64,000 nt of DNA from RHKX01 sp963823565. Lineage in GTDB: Bacteria > Actinomycetota > Thermoleophilia > Solirubrobacterales > 70-9. Both the position numbers and the translations under genes were made by a program. Below the pieces are notes generated by a model. It made no database searches and had not been told where the DNA came from. It saw only the letters and a list, made by a program, of their open reading frames with translations. This document shows, piece after piece, positions 8,284 through 16,244 of this stretch (the first letter of the stretch is position 1; every line of letters starts with the position of its first letter). The stretch is taken from assembly GCA_963823565.1 (NCBI GenBank), contig CAWGLR010000003.1, forward strand, positions 558,001 through 622,000, given 5' to 3'.

Positions 8284-8289
8284 TAGCGT
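8284..8289 (+). promoter_or_regulatory. -10 box, leaderless spacing
   Basis: TAGCGT followed by 6 nt and the ATG at 8296. It favours 8296 over the internal ATG at 8314. Confidence 0.5.
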
Positions 8290-8295
8290 CGCCGC

Positions 8296-9213
8296 ATGGG
8301 GTGGCCGAGGGGGATGGCGAGGACCGAGGCGGGTCAGGCGACGCCCGAGTACGTCGGGCTCGTCCTCCTCATCGCGATGGCGTTCGGGCTGCTCGCCGCG
8401 GCCGGGCCGGCGCTGCCCGGCGGGTCGCTCGCCCGCGCGGTCGCGTCGAAGCTCGTCTGCGCGGTGCGGGGGACGGGGGAGTGCGGCGCCCGGGCGACGG
8501 AGCTGGCGGCGCGTCCCTCGCCGGCCGAGCGCGCCTACGGTCCCGAGCTGGCGGCGCTCCTCGCCGCCCACGCGCCGGCGATCGGCTTCGAGCCCGACGA
8601 CTTCGCCTCGCTCCCGGTCGACTTCCGCGAGTGCCGCGAGCGGGCCTGCGCCGACACGATCCGCCATGGCGCGATCGAGCGCACGCAGACCGGCCTCGAG
8701 CCGACCGCGTTCGTCCACGTCGTCGACTGCCGGGCGGGCGTTGCGGTGGCGGGCCGCTACGACTGCAGGGGCGAGCGCGCCGGCAGCGTCTACCTCCAGT
8801 ACTGGCTCTACTACCCCGACAGCGCCACGCACGGCCTCGGCCGGGTCGGCGGCTACCACTACGACGATTGGGAGAGCTACCAGGTCAAGATCGGCCCCGA
8901 CGGCTCCGCCCTTGCGCGCGCCAGCTCCCACCACGGCTACAACGGCCACGAGGGCGGCGACGTCGGCTCCGACACCGGCTGGTGGGAGAGCGGGACCGCC
9001 TGGGAGGAGGCCCTCGGCGAGCTCCACGTCGCCAGCGGCAGCCACGCCGGCATGTCGCGGATCGGCCCCGACGACGACCGCCGCGTCGAGCCTGCCGACC
9101 TGCGCCTGATCCCGGCGGAGCCGCTCGCGCGGCGCGGCGGGCTCCCGAGCTTCGCAGTCACGCCTCCATGGGAGAAGGAGGTCTGGCGAGACCCGGAGGC
9201 GACGGGGACCTGA
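8296..9213 (+). CDS. Pilin-like N-terminus fused to an NPP1/Vps62-like domain
   Basis: A 305-residue protein. Residues about 12-36 read AGQATPEYVGLVLLIAMAFG: a type IV/Flp prepilin-like sequence with Gly before Q-A-T-P-E, so Glu falls at +5 after the putative cleavage site, followed by one hydrophobic helix. The rest is an extracytoplasmic domain with conserved YLQYWLYYPDS, GYHYDDWESYQVKI, SSHHGYNGHEGG and GWWESGTAWEE. The H-x-DDWE plus GY.GHEGG pattern recalls the GHRHDWE motif of NPP1-like and Vps62-like proteins. This is a motif resemblance, not a proven homology. Function unknown; surface display by a pilus-like or sortase-free route is inferred. Confidence 0.65.
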   Translation: MGWPRGMARTEAGQATPEYVGLVLLIAMAFGLLAAAGPALPGGSLARAVASKLVCAVRGTGECGARATELAARPSPAERAYGPELAALLAAHAPAIGFEPDDFASLPVDFRECRERACADTIRHGAIERTQTGLEPTAFVHVVDCRAGVAVAGRYDCRGERAGSVYLQYWLYYPDSATHGLGRVGGYHYDDWESYQVKIGPDGSALARASSHHGYNGHEGGDVGSDTGWWESGTAWEEALGELHVASGSHAGMSRIGPDDDRRVEPADLRLIPAEPLARRGGLPSFAVTPPWEKEVWRDPEATGT

Positions 9214-9242
9214 GCAGCACCCCGGGCACTGGCGCTTCGCAG

Positions 9243-10484
9243 GTGGGAGACCGGGCCCTCGATAGGGTTCCTCCCATCGGGGCACGAGCCGCCGCAAGCA
9301 CGAGCGAGGCCATCGCCGAGCGCCTGACGGAGGCGCGCGAGCGGACTCTTCTTCTCGTCGAAGGGCTGAGCGAGGAGCAGCTCAACACGGTCTACTCGCC
9401 GATCCTCAGCCCGCTGGCCTGGGACCTCGGGCACATCGCCAACTTCGAGGAGGTCTGGCTCGTCCAGCAGGCCGGCGGCCGGGAGCCGCTCGACGGCGAG
9501 CTCGGGCGCCTCTACGACGCGATCGAGAACCCCCGCTCCACCCGCAACGAGCTGCCGCTGCTCCGCGGCGAAGACCTGCGCGCGTACATGCGCGAGGTGC
9601 GGGCGCGCGCCCTCGACGTCCTCGAGGAGCAGGACCTCGAGGACTCCGGCGATCCGCGGATGAGGGACGGATTCGTCTACGAGATGCTGATCGCCCACGA
9701 GCACCAGCACAACGAGACGATGCTCCAGGTGCTGCAGATGGTCGACGGCTACGAGCCGCCGTTCGGCGCCGAGCCCGCGGCCGAGCCGGCGGAGCCGGGG
9801 CCGGAGGCGGTCCTCGTCCCCGGCGGCGCCCACGAGGTCGGCGCGCCGGAGCGCGGGTTCGCCTACGACAACGAGCGTCCCCGGCACACGGTCGCGCTCG
9901 AGCCCTTCCTGATCGACCGCACCCCAGTCACCAACGCCGCCTTCTCCGCATTCGTCGCCGAGACGGGGTCCGAGCCGCCGATGTACTGGGAGCCGGACGG
10001 CGGCGGCTGGGTCACGACGACGTTCGGCCGGCCCCGGCCGCTGGAGCCCGCCCACCCGGTGATCCACGTCGACCACGGCCAGGCGCGAGCGTTCGCCGCC
10101 TGGGCCGGCAAGCGGCTGCCGACCGAGCAGGAGTGGGAGGCGGCGGCCGCGGGCGCGAGCCGCGACCGCGCCAACCTCGACGCGTTCGGCTTCGGGACCG
10201 CACCGGCGGGCGCCTACGCCGATTCCCCGGCCGCGAGCGGCGCCGTGCAGATGCTCGGCGACGTCTGGGAGTGGACCGACTCGGAGTTCGAGGGCTACCC
10301 AGGCTTCGAGGCCTTCCCCTATCCCGAGTACTCCGAGGTCTTCTTCGGGGACGGGATGCCGGTCCTGCGCGGCGGCTCGTGGGCGACACGCAGGAACGTG
10401 ATCCGGACGAGCTTCCGCAACTGGGACCTGCCCGGGCGCCGCCAGATCTTCGCCGGCATCCGCTGCGCGGAGGACGCGAAATGA
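9243..10484 (+). CDS. egtB: Ergothioneine biosynthesis sulfoxide synthase EgtB
   Basis: EgtB is a non-haem iron enzyme that joins hercynine to a thiol donor (gamma-glutamylcysteine or cysteine) through a sulfoxide. The N-terminal DinB-like domain carries the iron ligands HEHQHNE (H-x3-H-x-E) and an upstream LGHIANFE histidine. The C-terminal half is a formylglycine-generating-enzyme-like fold, with LIDRTPVTNAAF, GKRLPTEQEWEAAA, LGDVWEWT and VLRGGSWATR. The start is uncertain: ATG 9168 overlaps the upstream gene by 46 bp, GTG 9243 avoids overlap, and an in-frame ATC at 9276 sits exactly 7 nt after a TAGGGT box. Family similarity begins around 9300. The stop overlaps egtD (ATGA). Confidence 0.9.
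   Translation: MGDRALDRVPPIGARAAASTSEAIAERLTEARERTLLLVEGLSEEQLNTVYSPILSPLAWDLGHIANFEEVWLVQQAGGREPLDGELGRLYDAIENPRSTRNELPLLRGEDLRAYMREVRARALDVLEEQDLEDSGDPRMRDGFVYEMLIAHEHQHNETMLQVLQMVDGYEPPFGAEPAAEPAEPGPEAVLVPGGAHEVGAPERGFAYDNERPRHTVALEPFLIDRTPVTNAAFSAFVAETGSEPPMYWEPDGGGWVTTTFGRPRPLEPAHPVIHVDHGQARAFAAWAGKRLPTEQEWEAAAAGASRDRANLDAFGFGTAPAGAYADSPAASGAVQMLGDVWEWTDSEFEGYPGFEAFPYPEYSEVFFGDGMPVLRGGSWATRRNVIRTSFRNWDLPGRRQIFAGIRCAEDAK
9263..9268 (+). promoter_or_regulatory. -10 box near the egtB start
   Basis: TAGGGT followed by TCCTCCC (7 nt) and an in-frame ATC at 9276. The spacing equals that of the leaderless genes nearby, but the codon is not a standard start. Confidence 0.4.
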
Positions 10485-11467
10485 GCGGCCGGGGGACGAT
10501 CGCGATCGACGTCGACCTGCCGAGCGGCGGGGTCCTCGCGGGCATGTCGGAGGTCGTCCGCGAGGGGCTCTCCTGCCCATTCAAGGAGCTGCCCCCGAAG
10601 TACTTCTACGACGAGCGCGGATCGGAGCTGTTCGAGCGGATCACCGAGCAGCCCGAGTACTACCCGACGCGCTGCGAGCGCGAGATCCTCACGGCCCGCG
10701 CCGGCGAGATCGTCGCCGCCGCGTCCCCGACGACGCTGATCGAGCTCGGGTCGGGCGCCGCGACCAAGAGCCGGGTGCTGCTCGACGCGATGCGCGAGGC
10801 GGGCACCCTGGAGCGGTTCGTGCCGGTCGACATCTCCGAGGGGATCACCCGGCGGGCGGCCGGCGAGCTCGTCGAGGAGTACCCGGGGCTCGCGGTCGAG
10901 GGCATCGTCTGCGACTACGAGACGCACCTCGAGCGGATCCCGCGGCCCGAGGGCGCCCTCATCGCCTTCCTCGGCGGTACGATCGGCAACTTCCGGCCGG
11001 CCGCGCGGCGGTCGTTCCTGGCGCGCATCGCGACGCTCATGTACCCGGGCGACCGGTTCCTGCTCGGCACCGACCTCGTCAAGGACCGGGCCGTGCTCGA
11101 GGCGGCGTACGACGACGCGGCCGGGGTCACCGCCGAGTTCAACAAGAACGTCCTGGCGGTCCTCAACCGCGAGCTCAGCGCCGACTTCGACCTGGACGAG
11201 TTCGAGCACGTGGCGTTCTGGGATGCCGACAACGAGTGGATCGACATCCGCCTGCGCGCCCTCAGCGAGCAGTTCGTGGACCTCCGCGAGCTCGACATGC
11301 GCGCGCACTTCGCGCGCAACGAGGAGATGCGCACCGAGATCTCGACGAAGTTCACGCGCGAGCGGATCGAGTCGAGCTACGCCGACGTGGGGCTCGAGCT
11401 GCTCGACTGGTGGATGGACGCCGAGGGGCTCTACGCGCTCAGCCTCGCCCGCTGCACCGCTCAGTAG
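10481..11467 (+). CDS. egtD: L-histidine N(alpha)-methyltransferase EgtD
   Basis: A 328-residue SAM-dependent enzyme that trimethylates histidine to hercynine, the first step of ergothioneine synthesis. Family motifs are PPKYFYDERGSELFE.IT, YYPTRCEREIL, ELGSGAATKSR.LLDA (SAM-binding) and FLGGTIGNF. The C-terminal EISTKF...E motif contributes to histidine binding. The ATG overlaps the egtB TGA (ATGA) and GGAGG lies 8 nt upstream, so the pair is translationally coupled. egtA, egtC and egtE are not in the window. The stop codon TAG is also the first half of the next promoter's -10 box. Confidence 0.95.
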   Translation: MSGRGTIAIDVDLPSGGVLAGMSEVVREGLSCPFKELPPKYFYDERGSELFERITEQPEYYPTRCEREILTARAGEIVAAASPTTLIELGSGAATKSRVLLDAMREAGTLERFVPVDISEGITRRAAGELVEEYPGLAVEGIVCDYETHLERIPRPEGALIAFLGGTIGNFRPAARRSFLARIATLMYPGDRFLLGTDLVKDRAVLEAAYDDAAGVTAEFNKNVLAVLNRELSADFDLDEFEHVAFWDADNEWIDIRLRALSEQFVDLRELDMRAHFARNEEMRTEISTKFTRERIESSYADVGLELLDWWMDAEGLYALSLARCTAQ

Positions 11468-11470
11468 GCT
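11465..11470 (+). promoter_or_regulatory. -10 box overlapping the egtD stop codon
   Basis: TAGGCT, whose TAG is the egtD stop, followed by 6 nt and the GTG start at 11477. The transporter genes may therefore be made both as part of the egt transcript and as their own leaderless mRNA. Confidence 0.5.
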
Positions 11471-11476
11471 CGCGGC

Positions 11477-12670
11477 GTGAGCGACCGGGAGACCTCACCG
11501 GACGCCGCCCCCGGTTCGGGCGCGGCCTCGCTCGCCTTCCGCGACGTCACCAAGGTCTACGCCGGAAGCGACAGCCCCGCGGTCGACGGCCTCTCGCTCG
11601 AGGTCCCGGCGGGGGAGATCTGCGTCCTCGTCGGCCCGTCCGGCTGCGGGAAGACGACGGCGATGCGGATGGTCAACCGCACGGTCGAGATCACCTCCGG
11701 CGACATCCTGCTCGGCGACACCTCGGTCCGCGACCGGGACCCGGCGCAGCTGCGCCGGGACATCGGATACGTGATCCAGCAGATCGGCCTGTTCCCGCAC
11801 CGCACGATCGCCGAGAACATCGCCACGGTGCCGCGACTGCTCGGCTGGGGCAAGGAGCGGACGCGGACGCGGGTCGCCGAGCTGCTCGAGCTGATCTCGC
11901 TGCCGCCGGAGCTCGCCGATCGCTACCCGGCGGAGCTCTCGGGAGGGCAGCAGCAGCGCGTCGGGGTCGCCCGGGCGCTGGCCGCCGACCCGCCGCTGAT
12001 GCTGATGGACGAGCCCTTCGGCGCGATCGACCCGATCAACCGTGAGCGCCTTCAGAACGAGTTCCTGCGCCTGCAGTCGGAGATCCGCAAGACGGTCGTC
12101 TTCGTCACCCACGACATCGACGAGGCGATCAAGATGGGCGACCGCATCGCGATCATGCGCGAGGGCGGCAGGCTCGCGCAGTACGCGACCCCCGCGGAGC
12201 TGCTGATGGCGCCCGCCGACGGGTTCGTCGAGGACTTCGTCGGCGCCGATCGCGCGCTGAAGCGGCTCGCGCTGATGCGGGTGGGCGACGTCCATCTGTG
12301 GGAGGCGCCGCTCGCGGTGCCCGGCCAGCCGACGGCCGAGGTGCGCGCCGGCCTCGAGGGGGCCGAGGTGCCCTTCGCCCTGCTGGTCGATCGCGCGCGC
12401 CGGCCGCTGGGATGGCTGTCGGAATCCGACCTCGCGGGCGAGTCGGTCCCCGAGCGCCCGGGCACCTCGCCCGACCCGGTCCTGGACATCGCCGACGTCC
12501 TCCGCGACGCGCTTTCCGACCTGATGCAGGCGCAGAGCCAGTACGCCCCGGTTGTCGACGGCACCGGTCGGGTCACCGGAGTCCTGTCGGTCGAGATCAT
12601 CCAGGACTTCCTCGGGTCCCCCGAGGCGGCGGTCGAGGCGCACCCGGCGGTCGAGCGGCCCGCCAGCTGA
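11477..12670 (+). CDS. Quaternary-amine-type ABC transporter ATPase with CBS domains
   Basis: A 397-residue ATPase of the OpuCA/ProV family. Walker A is GPSGCGKTT (about residue 54), the signature is LSGGQQQRVGVARAL, Walker B is LMLMDEPFGAID and the switch His lies in VFVTHDIDEA. The C-terminus (about 255-375) has two degenerate CBS repeats, ending in a recognisable YAPVVDGTGRVTGVLSVE. Family members import glycine betaine, choline or carnitine; the related EgtUV systems import ergothioneine. Starting 10 nt after egtD, it probably serves a trimethylammonium compound linked to that pathway, which is inference. Confidence 0.9.
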   Translation: MSDRETSPDAAPGSGAASLAFRDVTKVYAGSDSPAVDGLSLEVPAGEICVLVGPSGCGKTTAMRMVNRTVEITSGDILLGDTSVRDRDPAQLRRDIGYVIQQIGLFPHRTIAENIATVPRLLGWGKERTRTRVAELLELISLPPELADRYPAELSGGQQQRVGVARALAADPPLMLMDEPFGAIDPINRERLQNEFLRLQSEIRKTVVFVTHDIDEAIKMGDRIAIMREGGRLAQYATPAELLMAPADGFVEDFVGADRALKRLALMRVGDVHLWEAPLAVPGQPTAEVRAGLEGAEVPFALLVDRARRPLGWLSESDLAGESVPERPGTSPDPVLDIADVLRDALSDLMQAQSQYAPVVDGTGRVTGVLSVEIIQDFLGSPEAAVEAHPAVERPAS

Positions 12671-12674
12671 GCAG

Positions 12675-13424
12675 ATGCTGGCCGCGCTGACCCAGCTCCT
12701 GGCCAAGGCGCCGCCGGTCATCGACATCCGTGAGCCGGGTCAGGGACCGACCACCTGCGAGGGCAAGAACGAGGCGTTCTGCCCCGGCTTCGTCGCCGAG
12801 AACATCGACGACTACGTCTCGCCGACCCTCGAGCACCTCGAGCTGGTCCTCTTGTCGGTCGCGATCGGCTTCGTCGTCGCGATGGCCCTGGCGATCGTCT
12901 CCCACGGCCGCCGCTGGCTGGTCCCCGCCTTCCTCGGAGCCACCGGGGTCATCTACACGATCCCGAGCATCGCCCTGTTCCTGCTGCTGCTGCCGGTGAC
13001 GGGGCGCGGAACCGAGACGGCGCTGATCGCCCTCTCCCTCTACACGCTGCAGATGATCTACCGCAACGCCAACTCCGGTCTGGCGAACGTGCCGGCCTCG
13101 GCGATCGACGCCGGCCGCGGGATGGGGATGACCAAGCGGCAGCTGCTGTGGCGCGTCGAGCTGCCGCTGGCGATGCCCGAGATCGTCGCCGGCGTCCGGA
13201 TCGCGACCGTCTCGACCGTGGCCATCGCGACGCTGGCGATCTTCGCCGGCGCCGGCGGCCTCGGCGAGGTGATCTACAACGAGGGCGTCCAGCGCGGCGT
13301 CTTCAAGACCAACATCGTCTTCGGCAGCGCGCTCGCGATCCTGATGGCGATCGGCTTCGACGGCCTGCTGGTGCTCTCGCAGCGATTCGTCTCGCCGTGG
13401 CGGCGGCGGGTGAGGGCGCTGTGA
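12675..13424 (+). CDS. ABC transporter permease (OpuCB/OpuCD type), first copy
   Basis: A 249-residue inner-membrane protein with about five or six helices. The ABC-permease EAA loop is seen as ASAIDAGRGMGMTKRQLLWR.ELPLAMPEIVAGVR. It has an unusual polar N-terminal stretch (residues 15-50, DIREPGQGPTTCEGKNEAFC) with two cysteines before the first helix, perhaps an external loop. It starts 4 nt after the ATPase stop and overlaps the next permease by 4 nt (GTGA). Confidence 0.88.
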   Translation: MLAALTQLLAKAPPVIDIREPGQGPTTCEGKNEAFCPGFVAENIDDYVSPTLEHLELVLLSVAIGFVVAMALAIVSHGRRWLVPAFLGATGVIYTIPSIALFLLLLPVTGRGTETALIALSLYTLQMIYRNANSGLANVPASAIDAGRGMGMTKRQLLWRVELPLAMPEIVAGVRIATVSTVAIATLAIFAGAGGLGEVIYNEGVQRGVFKTNIVFGSALAILMAIGFDGLLVLSQRFVSPWRRRVRAL

Positions 13425-14170
13425 TCGCCTTCCTCGCCCCCGGGCCCGCCGCCTTCCTCGGCTCCTTCGGCGGCGCCATCGACTTCATCTTCAATGAGCG
13501 CGAGTCGGCGCAGGAGGGGTCGGGGGTGATGGTCGGCGGCCCCGAGCAGATCTGGGAGCTGCTCTCGACGCAGGCCGCGATCAGCGTCGTCGCGCTGCTG
13601 ATCGCGATCGCCCTGGCGCTGCCCGTGGGCCTCTACCTCGGCCATCGCGGGGTCGGCGAGTTCGCCGCGGTCGCCGTCGGCAACGCGGGCCGGGCGGTTC
13701 CGGAGCTGGCGCTGATCGCGCTGATGATCGCCTTCGTCGGCACCGGTAACGTCAACGTCACGATCGCCGTGATGGTTCTCGGGATCCCGCCGATCCTGAC
13801 GAACACGTTCGTCGGCGTGCGCCAGGTCGACCGCGGCGCGGTCGATGCCGCGCGCGGGATCGGCATGAGCGAGCTCGGGATCGTCCGCCGCGTCGAACTG
13901 CCGCTCGCCGCGCCGACGATCATGGCCGGGGTCCGGACCGCCTCCGTCAACATCATCGCGACGGCGACCATCGGCTCGATCGCCGGGGTCGACACGCTGG
14001 GCAACCTGATCCTCGGCGAGAACGTCTACGGGACCGACGGCGTCGTCGCGGGCGCGCTCATGGTCGCCCTGCTCGCCCTCGCCTTCGAGGGGATCCTCGC
14101 GGGCATCCAGCGGCTGCTGACCCCGCGCGGCCTGGCGATCCAGCTCCAAGCCGCCCGGTCGAGCGCATAG
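13421..14170 (+). CDS. ABC transporter permease (OpuCB/OpuCD type), second copy
   Basis: A 249-residue paralogue of the preceding permease. The EAA loop reads AVDAARGIGMSELGIVRRVE.PLAAPTIMAGVR and the conserved GRAVPELALIALM and GTGNVNVTIAVM segments mark the OpuC permease family. The two permeases should form the heterodimeric channel. The GTG start overlaps the upstream TGA. The TAG stop again doubles as the start of a -10 box for the next gene. Confidence 0.88.
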   Translation: MIAFLAPGPAAFLGSFGGAIDFIFNERESAQEGSGVMVGGPEQIWELLSTQAAISVVALLIAIALALPVGLYLGHRGVGEFAAVAVGNAGRAVPELALIALMIAFVGTGNVNVTIAVMVLGIPPILTNTFVGVRQVDRGAVDAARGIGMSELGIVRRVELPLAAPTIMAGVRTASVNIIATATIGSIAGVDTLGNLILGENVYGTDGVVAGALMVALLALAFEGILAGIQRLLTPRGLAIQLQAARSSA

Positions 14171-14173
14171 GAT
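14168..14173 (+). promoter_or_regulatory. -10 box overlapping the permease stop codon
   Basis: TAGGAT, whose TAG is the permease stop. A transcript starting near 14180 would have a 55-60 nt leader with a small CCCCG/CGGGG hairpin and the ribosome site GAGAGGAA before the ATG at 14239. An extra promoter would let the binding protein be made in excess of the channel. Confidence 0.45.
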
Positions 14174-14238
14174 CGTCCCGAGCCCCGGGGGATCGGGGCG
14201 CACTCGTCCGAGCACCTAACCGAGAGGAACCACCGACG

Positions 14239-15231
14239 ATGAGCACCTCGAAGCGCTGGCGGGCGCCATTCGCCCTGCTCGCGGCCCTCGTACTGGCGAT
14301 CGCGATCGCCGCATGCGGCGACGACAGCGACGACTCGACCTCAGGCGACAGCACCAGCTCCGACACCGGCGGGACGCTGATCCAGGAGAACCCCGACAAC
14401 AACGGGGTGGAGCTGACGATCGGCTCGAAGAACTTCACCGAGCAGTTCATCCTCGGCGAGATCTACGCGCAGGCGCTCGAGGCTGCCGGCTACGACGTCA
14501 GCACCGACCTCAACCTCGGCTCCGAGCAGGTGGCGCTGAAGGCGCTCGAGAACGGCGAGATCAGCGGCTACCCCGAGTACACCTCGACGGCGCTGACCTC
14601 GTTCTTCAAGACGGCGCCCGAGGACGTCCCCGCCGATGCGCAGGAGGCGGTCGACCAGGCGCAGCCGGAGTTCCAGAAGCTCGGGCTCGTCGCGTTCCAG
14701 CCGACGCCGTTCGCCGACGCCAACGCGGTCGGCCTGCTGCAGTCCACGGCCGACGACCTCGGTGCGACGAAGATCTCCGATCTCGAAGGCCAGTCCCAGG
14801 ACCTGACGCTCGCGGGCTCGCCGGAGTGCCGTCAGCGGATCGACTGCCTCGCCGGCCTCGAGCAGCTCTACGGGCTCGAGTTCGGGAAGTTCACCCCGAT
14901 CGACATCGGCCTGCGCTACGAGGTCCTCGACAAGGGCGACGCCGACCTGTCGATCCTGTTCACGAGCGACGCGCAGCTCTTCGTCGACTCCGACAAGTAC
15001 ACGATCCTCGAGGACGACAAGGGCGTCCTGCCGGCCGGGAACGTGATCTTCATCTCCGACGAGCAGGTCGTCCAGGACGCCGGTCCGGACTACCAGGCGA
15101 CGATCGAGAAGGTCCAGGAGGGCCTGACGCTCGAGGTGATGCAGGAACTGAACGCCCGGGTGGACGTGGACAAGCAGAAGCCGGAGGACGTGGCGGCCCA
15201 GTATCTCCAGGAGGCTGGGTACACGGAGTAA
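14239..15231 (+). CDS. Substrate-binding lipoprotein of quaternary-amine-type ABC transporter
   Basis: A 330-residue OpuCC-like binding protein. The signal peptide ends in the lipobox AIAAC (Cys near residue 26), followed by a Ser/Thr/Asp-rich tether. The mature domain begins LTIGSKNFTEQFILGEIYAQ, diagnostic of the OpuCC/ProX/EgtU group, and includes TADDLGATKISDLE and GLRYEVLDKGDADLSILFTS. The aromatic cage residues that would distinguish betaine from ergothioneine cannot be assigned by eye. It has its own leader and Shine-Dalgarno, unlike most units here. Confidence 0.9.
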   Translation: MSTSKRWRAPFALLAALVLAIAIAACGDDSDDSTSGDSTSSDTGGTLIQENPDNNGVELTIGSKNFTEQFILGEIYAQALEAAGYDVSTDLNLGSEQVALKALENGEISGYPEYTSTALTSFFKTAPEDVPADAQEAVDQAQPEFQKLGLVAFQPTPFADANAVGLLQSTADDLGATKISDLEGQSQDLTLAGSPECRQRIDCLAGLEQLYGLEFGKFTPIDIGLRYEVLDKGDADLSILFTSDAQLFVDSDKYTILEDDKGVLPAGNVIFISDEQVVQDAGPDYQATIEKVQEGLTLEVMQELNARVDVDKQKPEDVAAQYLQEAGYTE

Positions 15232-15243
15232 ATCTGCGCCCGG

Positions 15244-15351
15244 CGGCGGCGGGGGAGTCCTCGGCCTACGACCCCGCCTTCGGCGGCAGGGCGGCCGAGG
15301 CACCCCCCGCCGCCGTCCGAGGGCGTTCCCTCGGGTCCGCCTCCTGCGGAC
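15244..15351. terminator. Three adjacent hairpins between convergent genes
   Basis: A long stem pairs CGGCGGCGGGGG...CCTCGGCC (15244-15266) with GGCCGAGG...CCCCCCGCCGCCG (15293-15315), its loop holding CCGCC-TT-CGGCGG. CCGAGGG-CGTT-CCCTCGG (15317-15334) and GTCCGC-CTCCT-GCGGAC (15335-15351) follow. The gap separates the binding-protein gene (+) from the cyclase gene (-). Confidence 0.55.
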
Positions 15352-15387
15352 GCGGGGCGCCACTTTGCGGGGAGTGGGGGGACGGGG

Positions 15388-16185
15388 CTACTTCCGGCTG
15401 ACGGAGTAGACGTCCAGGTCCCGCGGGGCGCCCTTCGCGCGGAACATCAGCTTCCGCTTGATGTGCAGGCCCTCCTCGTCGGCGAGACCCTCGCGGACGG
15501 AGCCGGAGATCAGCAGCTCGTCGGCCTTCGCGGCCTGGGCGATGCGAGCGGCGATGTTGACGTCGACGCCGACGTAGTCGCGGCCGACCCGTCGCGGGAG
15601 CCCGTGATGGGCGCCCGCCCGCATCTGCGGGCGCTCGCCCATCACCTCGACGGCTGCGAGCTCGTCCTGCGCCCCCAGCACCGCCTGGACGGCCTCCGCG
15701 GGCTCGAGGAAGGTCGCCATCAGCCCGTCGCCGAGGCGCTTGACGACGCGCCCTCCGTGCTCGGCGAAGACCGGGGTCACGGCGCCGTCGACCTCGCGCA
15801 GCAGCCGGGTCGCGGCGGTGTCGCCGACGTCCAGCGCCCAGTCGGAGAAGCGGACGAGATCGGTGAAGACCAGCGTCAGCTCGGTCTCGCCGGGCTCCGA
15901 CCAGCCGCCGGCGGCGAGCGCCTCGTAGACCTGGAGGGTGCCGAGGCCGAGCTCCCGGAGGATGCTCGGCCGGTCGGCGCTGATCTCCGCGATCCGGCGG
16001 CCGAGCATCTGCGACGCCTGGTCGCCGCCGGTCGACATCGGGTCGCCGAATTCGCTGTCGCCGGGCAGGATGCGCCGCGCGCCGCGCGCCAGCTTCGCGA
16101 GGGTCTCGAGCCGGTTCGAGGAATCGTCCTCGACCTCGACGACCTCGACGGGCTCGTCCTGGTCCTCGGGCTCGGGGTCTGCCAC
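15388..16185 (-). CDS. Class III adenylate/guanylate cyclase
   Basis: A 265-residue cytoplasmic protein with a short acidic N-terminus and one class III cyclase domain (about 95-262). Metal-binding aspartates lie in FTDLVRFS and LGDGLMATF, and the transition-state pair in VDVNIAARI. A lysine in FRAKGAPRDLDVY is a candidate adenine-specifying residue, though it may instead be the usual C-terminal KG motif. Product is probably cAMP. Start GTG at 16185 is chosen because TAGATT lies 7 nt upstream. It is divergent from the membrane protein at 16245. Confidence 0.85.
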   Translation of the reverse strand: MADPEPEDQDEPVEVVEVEDDSSNRLETLAKLARGARRILPGDSEFGDPMSTGGDQASQMLGRRIAEISADRPSILRELGLGTLQVYEALAAGGWSEPGETELTLVFTDLVRFSDWALDVGDTAATRLLREVDGAVTPVFAEHGGRVVKRLGDGLMATFLEPAEAVQAVLGAQDELAAVEVMGERPQMRAGAHHGLPRRVGRDYVGVDVNIAARIAQAAKADELLISGSVREGLADEEGLHIKRKLMFRAKGAPRDLDVYSVSRK

Positions 16186-16192
16186 CCGTTCG

Positions 16193-16198
16193 AATCTA
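16193..16198 (-). promoter_or_regulatory. -10 box of the cyclase gene, leaderless spacing
   Basis: TAGATT on the minus strand, 7 nt before the GTG at 16185. Confidence 0.5.
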
Positions 16199-16232
16199 GC
16201 CGAGAGGCCGCGCCAGGCGTGTGACGTTCGTA

Positions 16233-16238
16233 TAGGTT
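16233..16238 (+). promoter_or_regulatory. -10 box, leaderless spacing
   Basis: TAGGTT followed by GCCCGC and the GTG at 16245. Confidence 0.5.
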
Positions 16239-16244
16239 GCCCGC

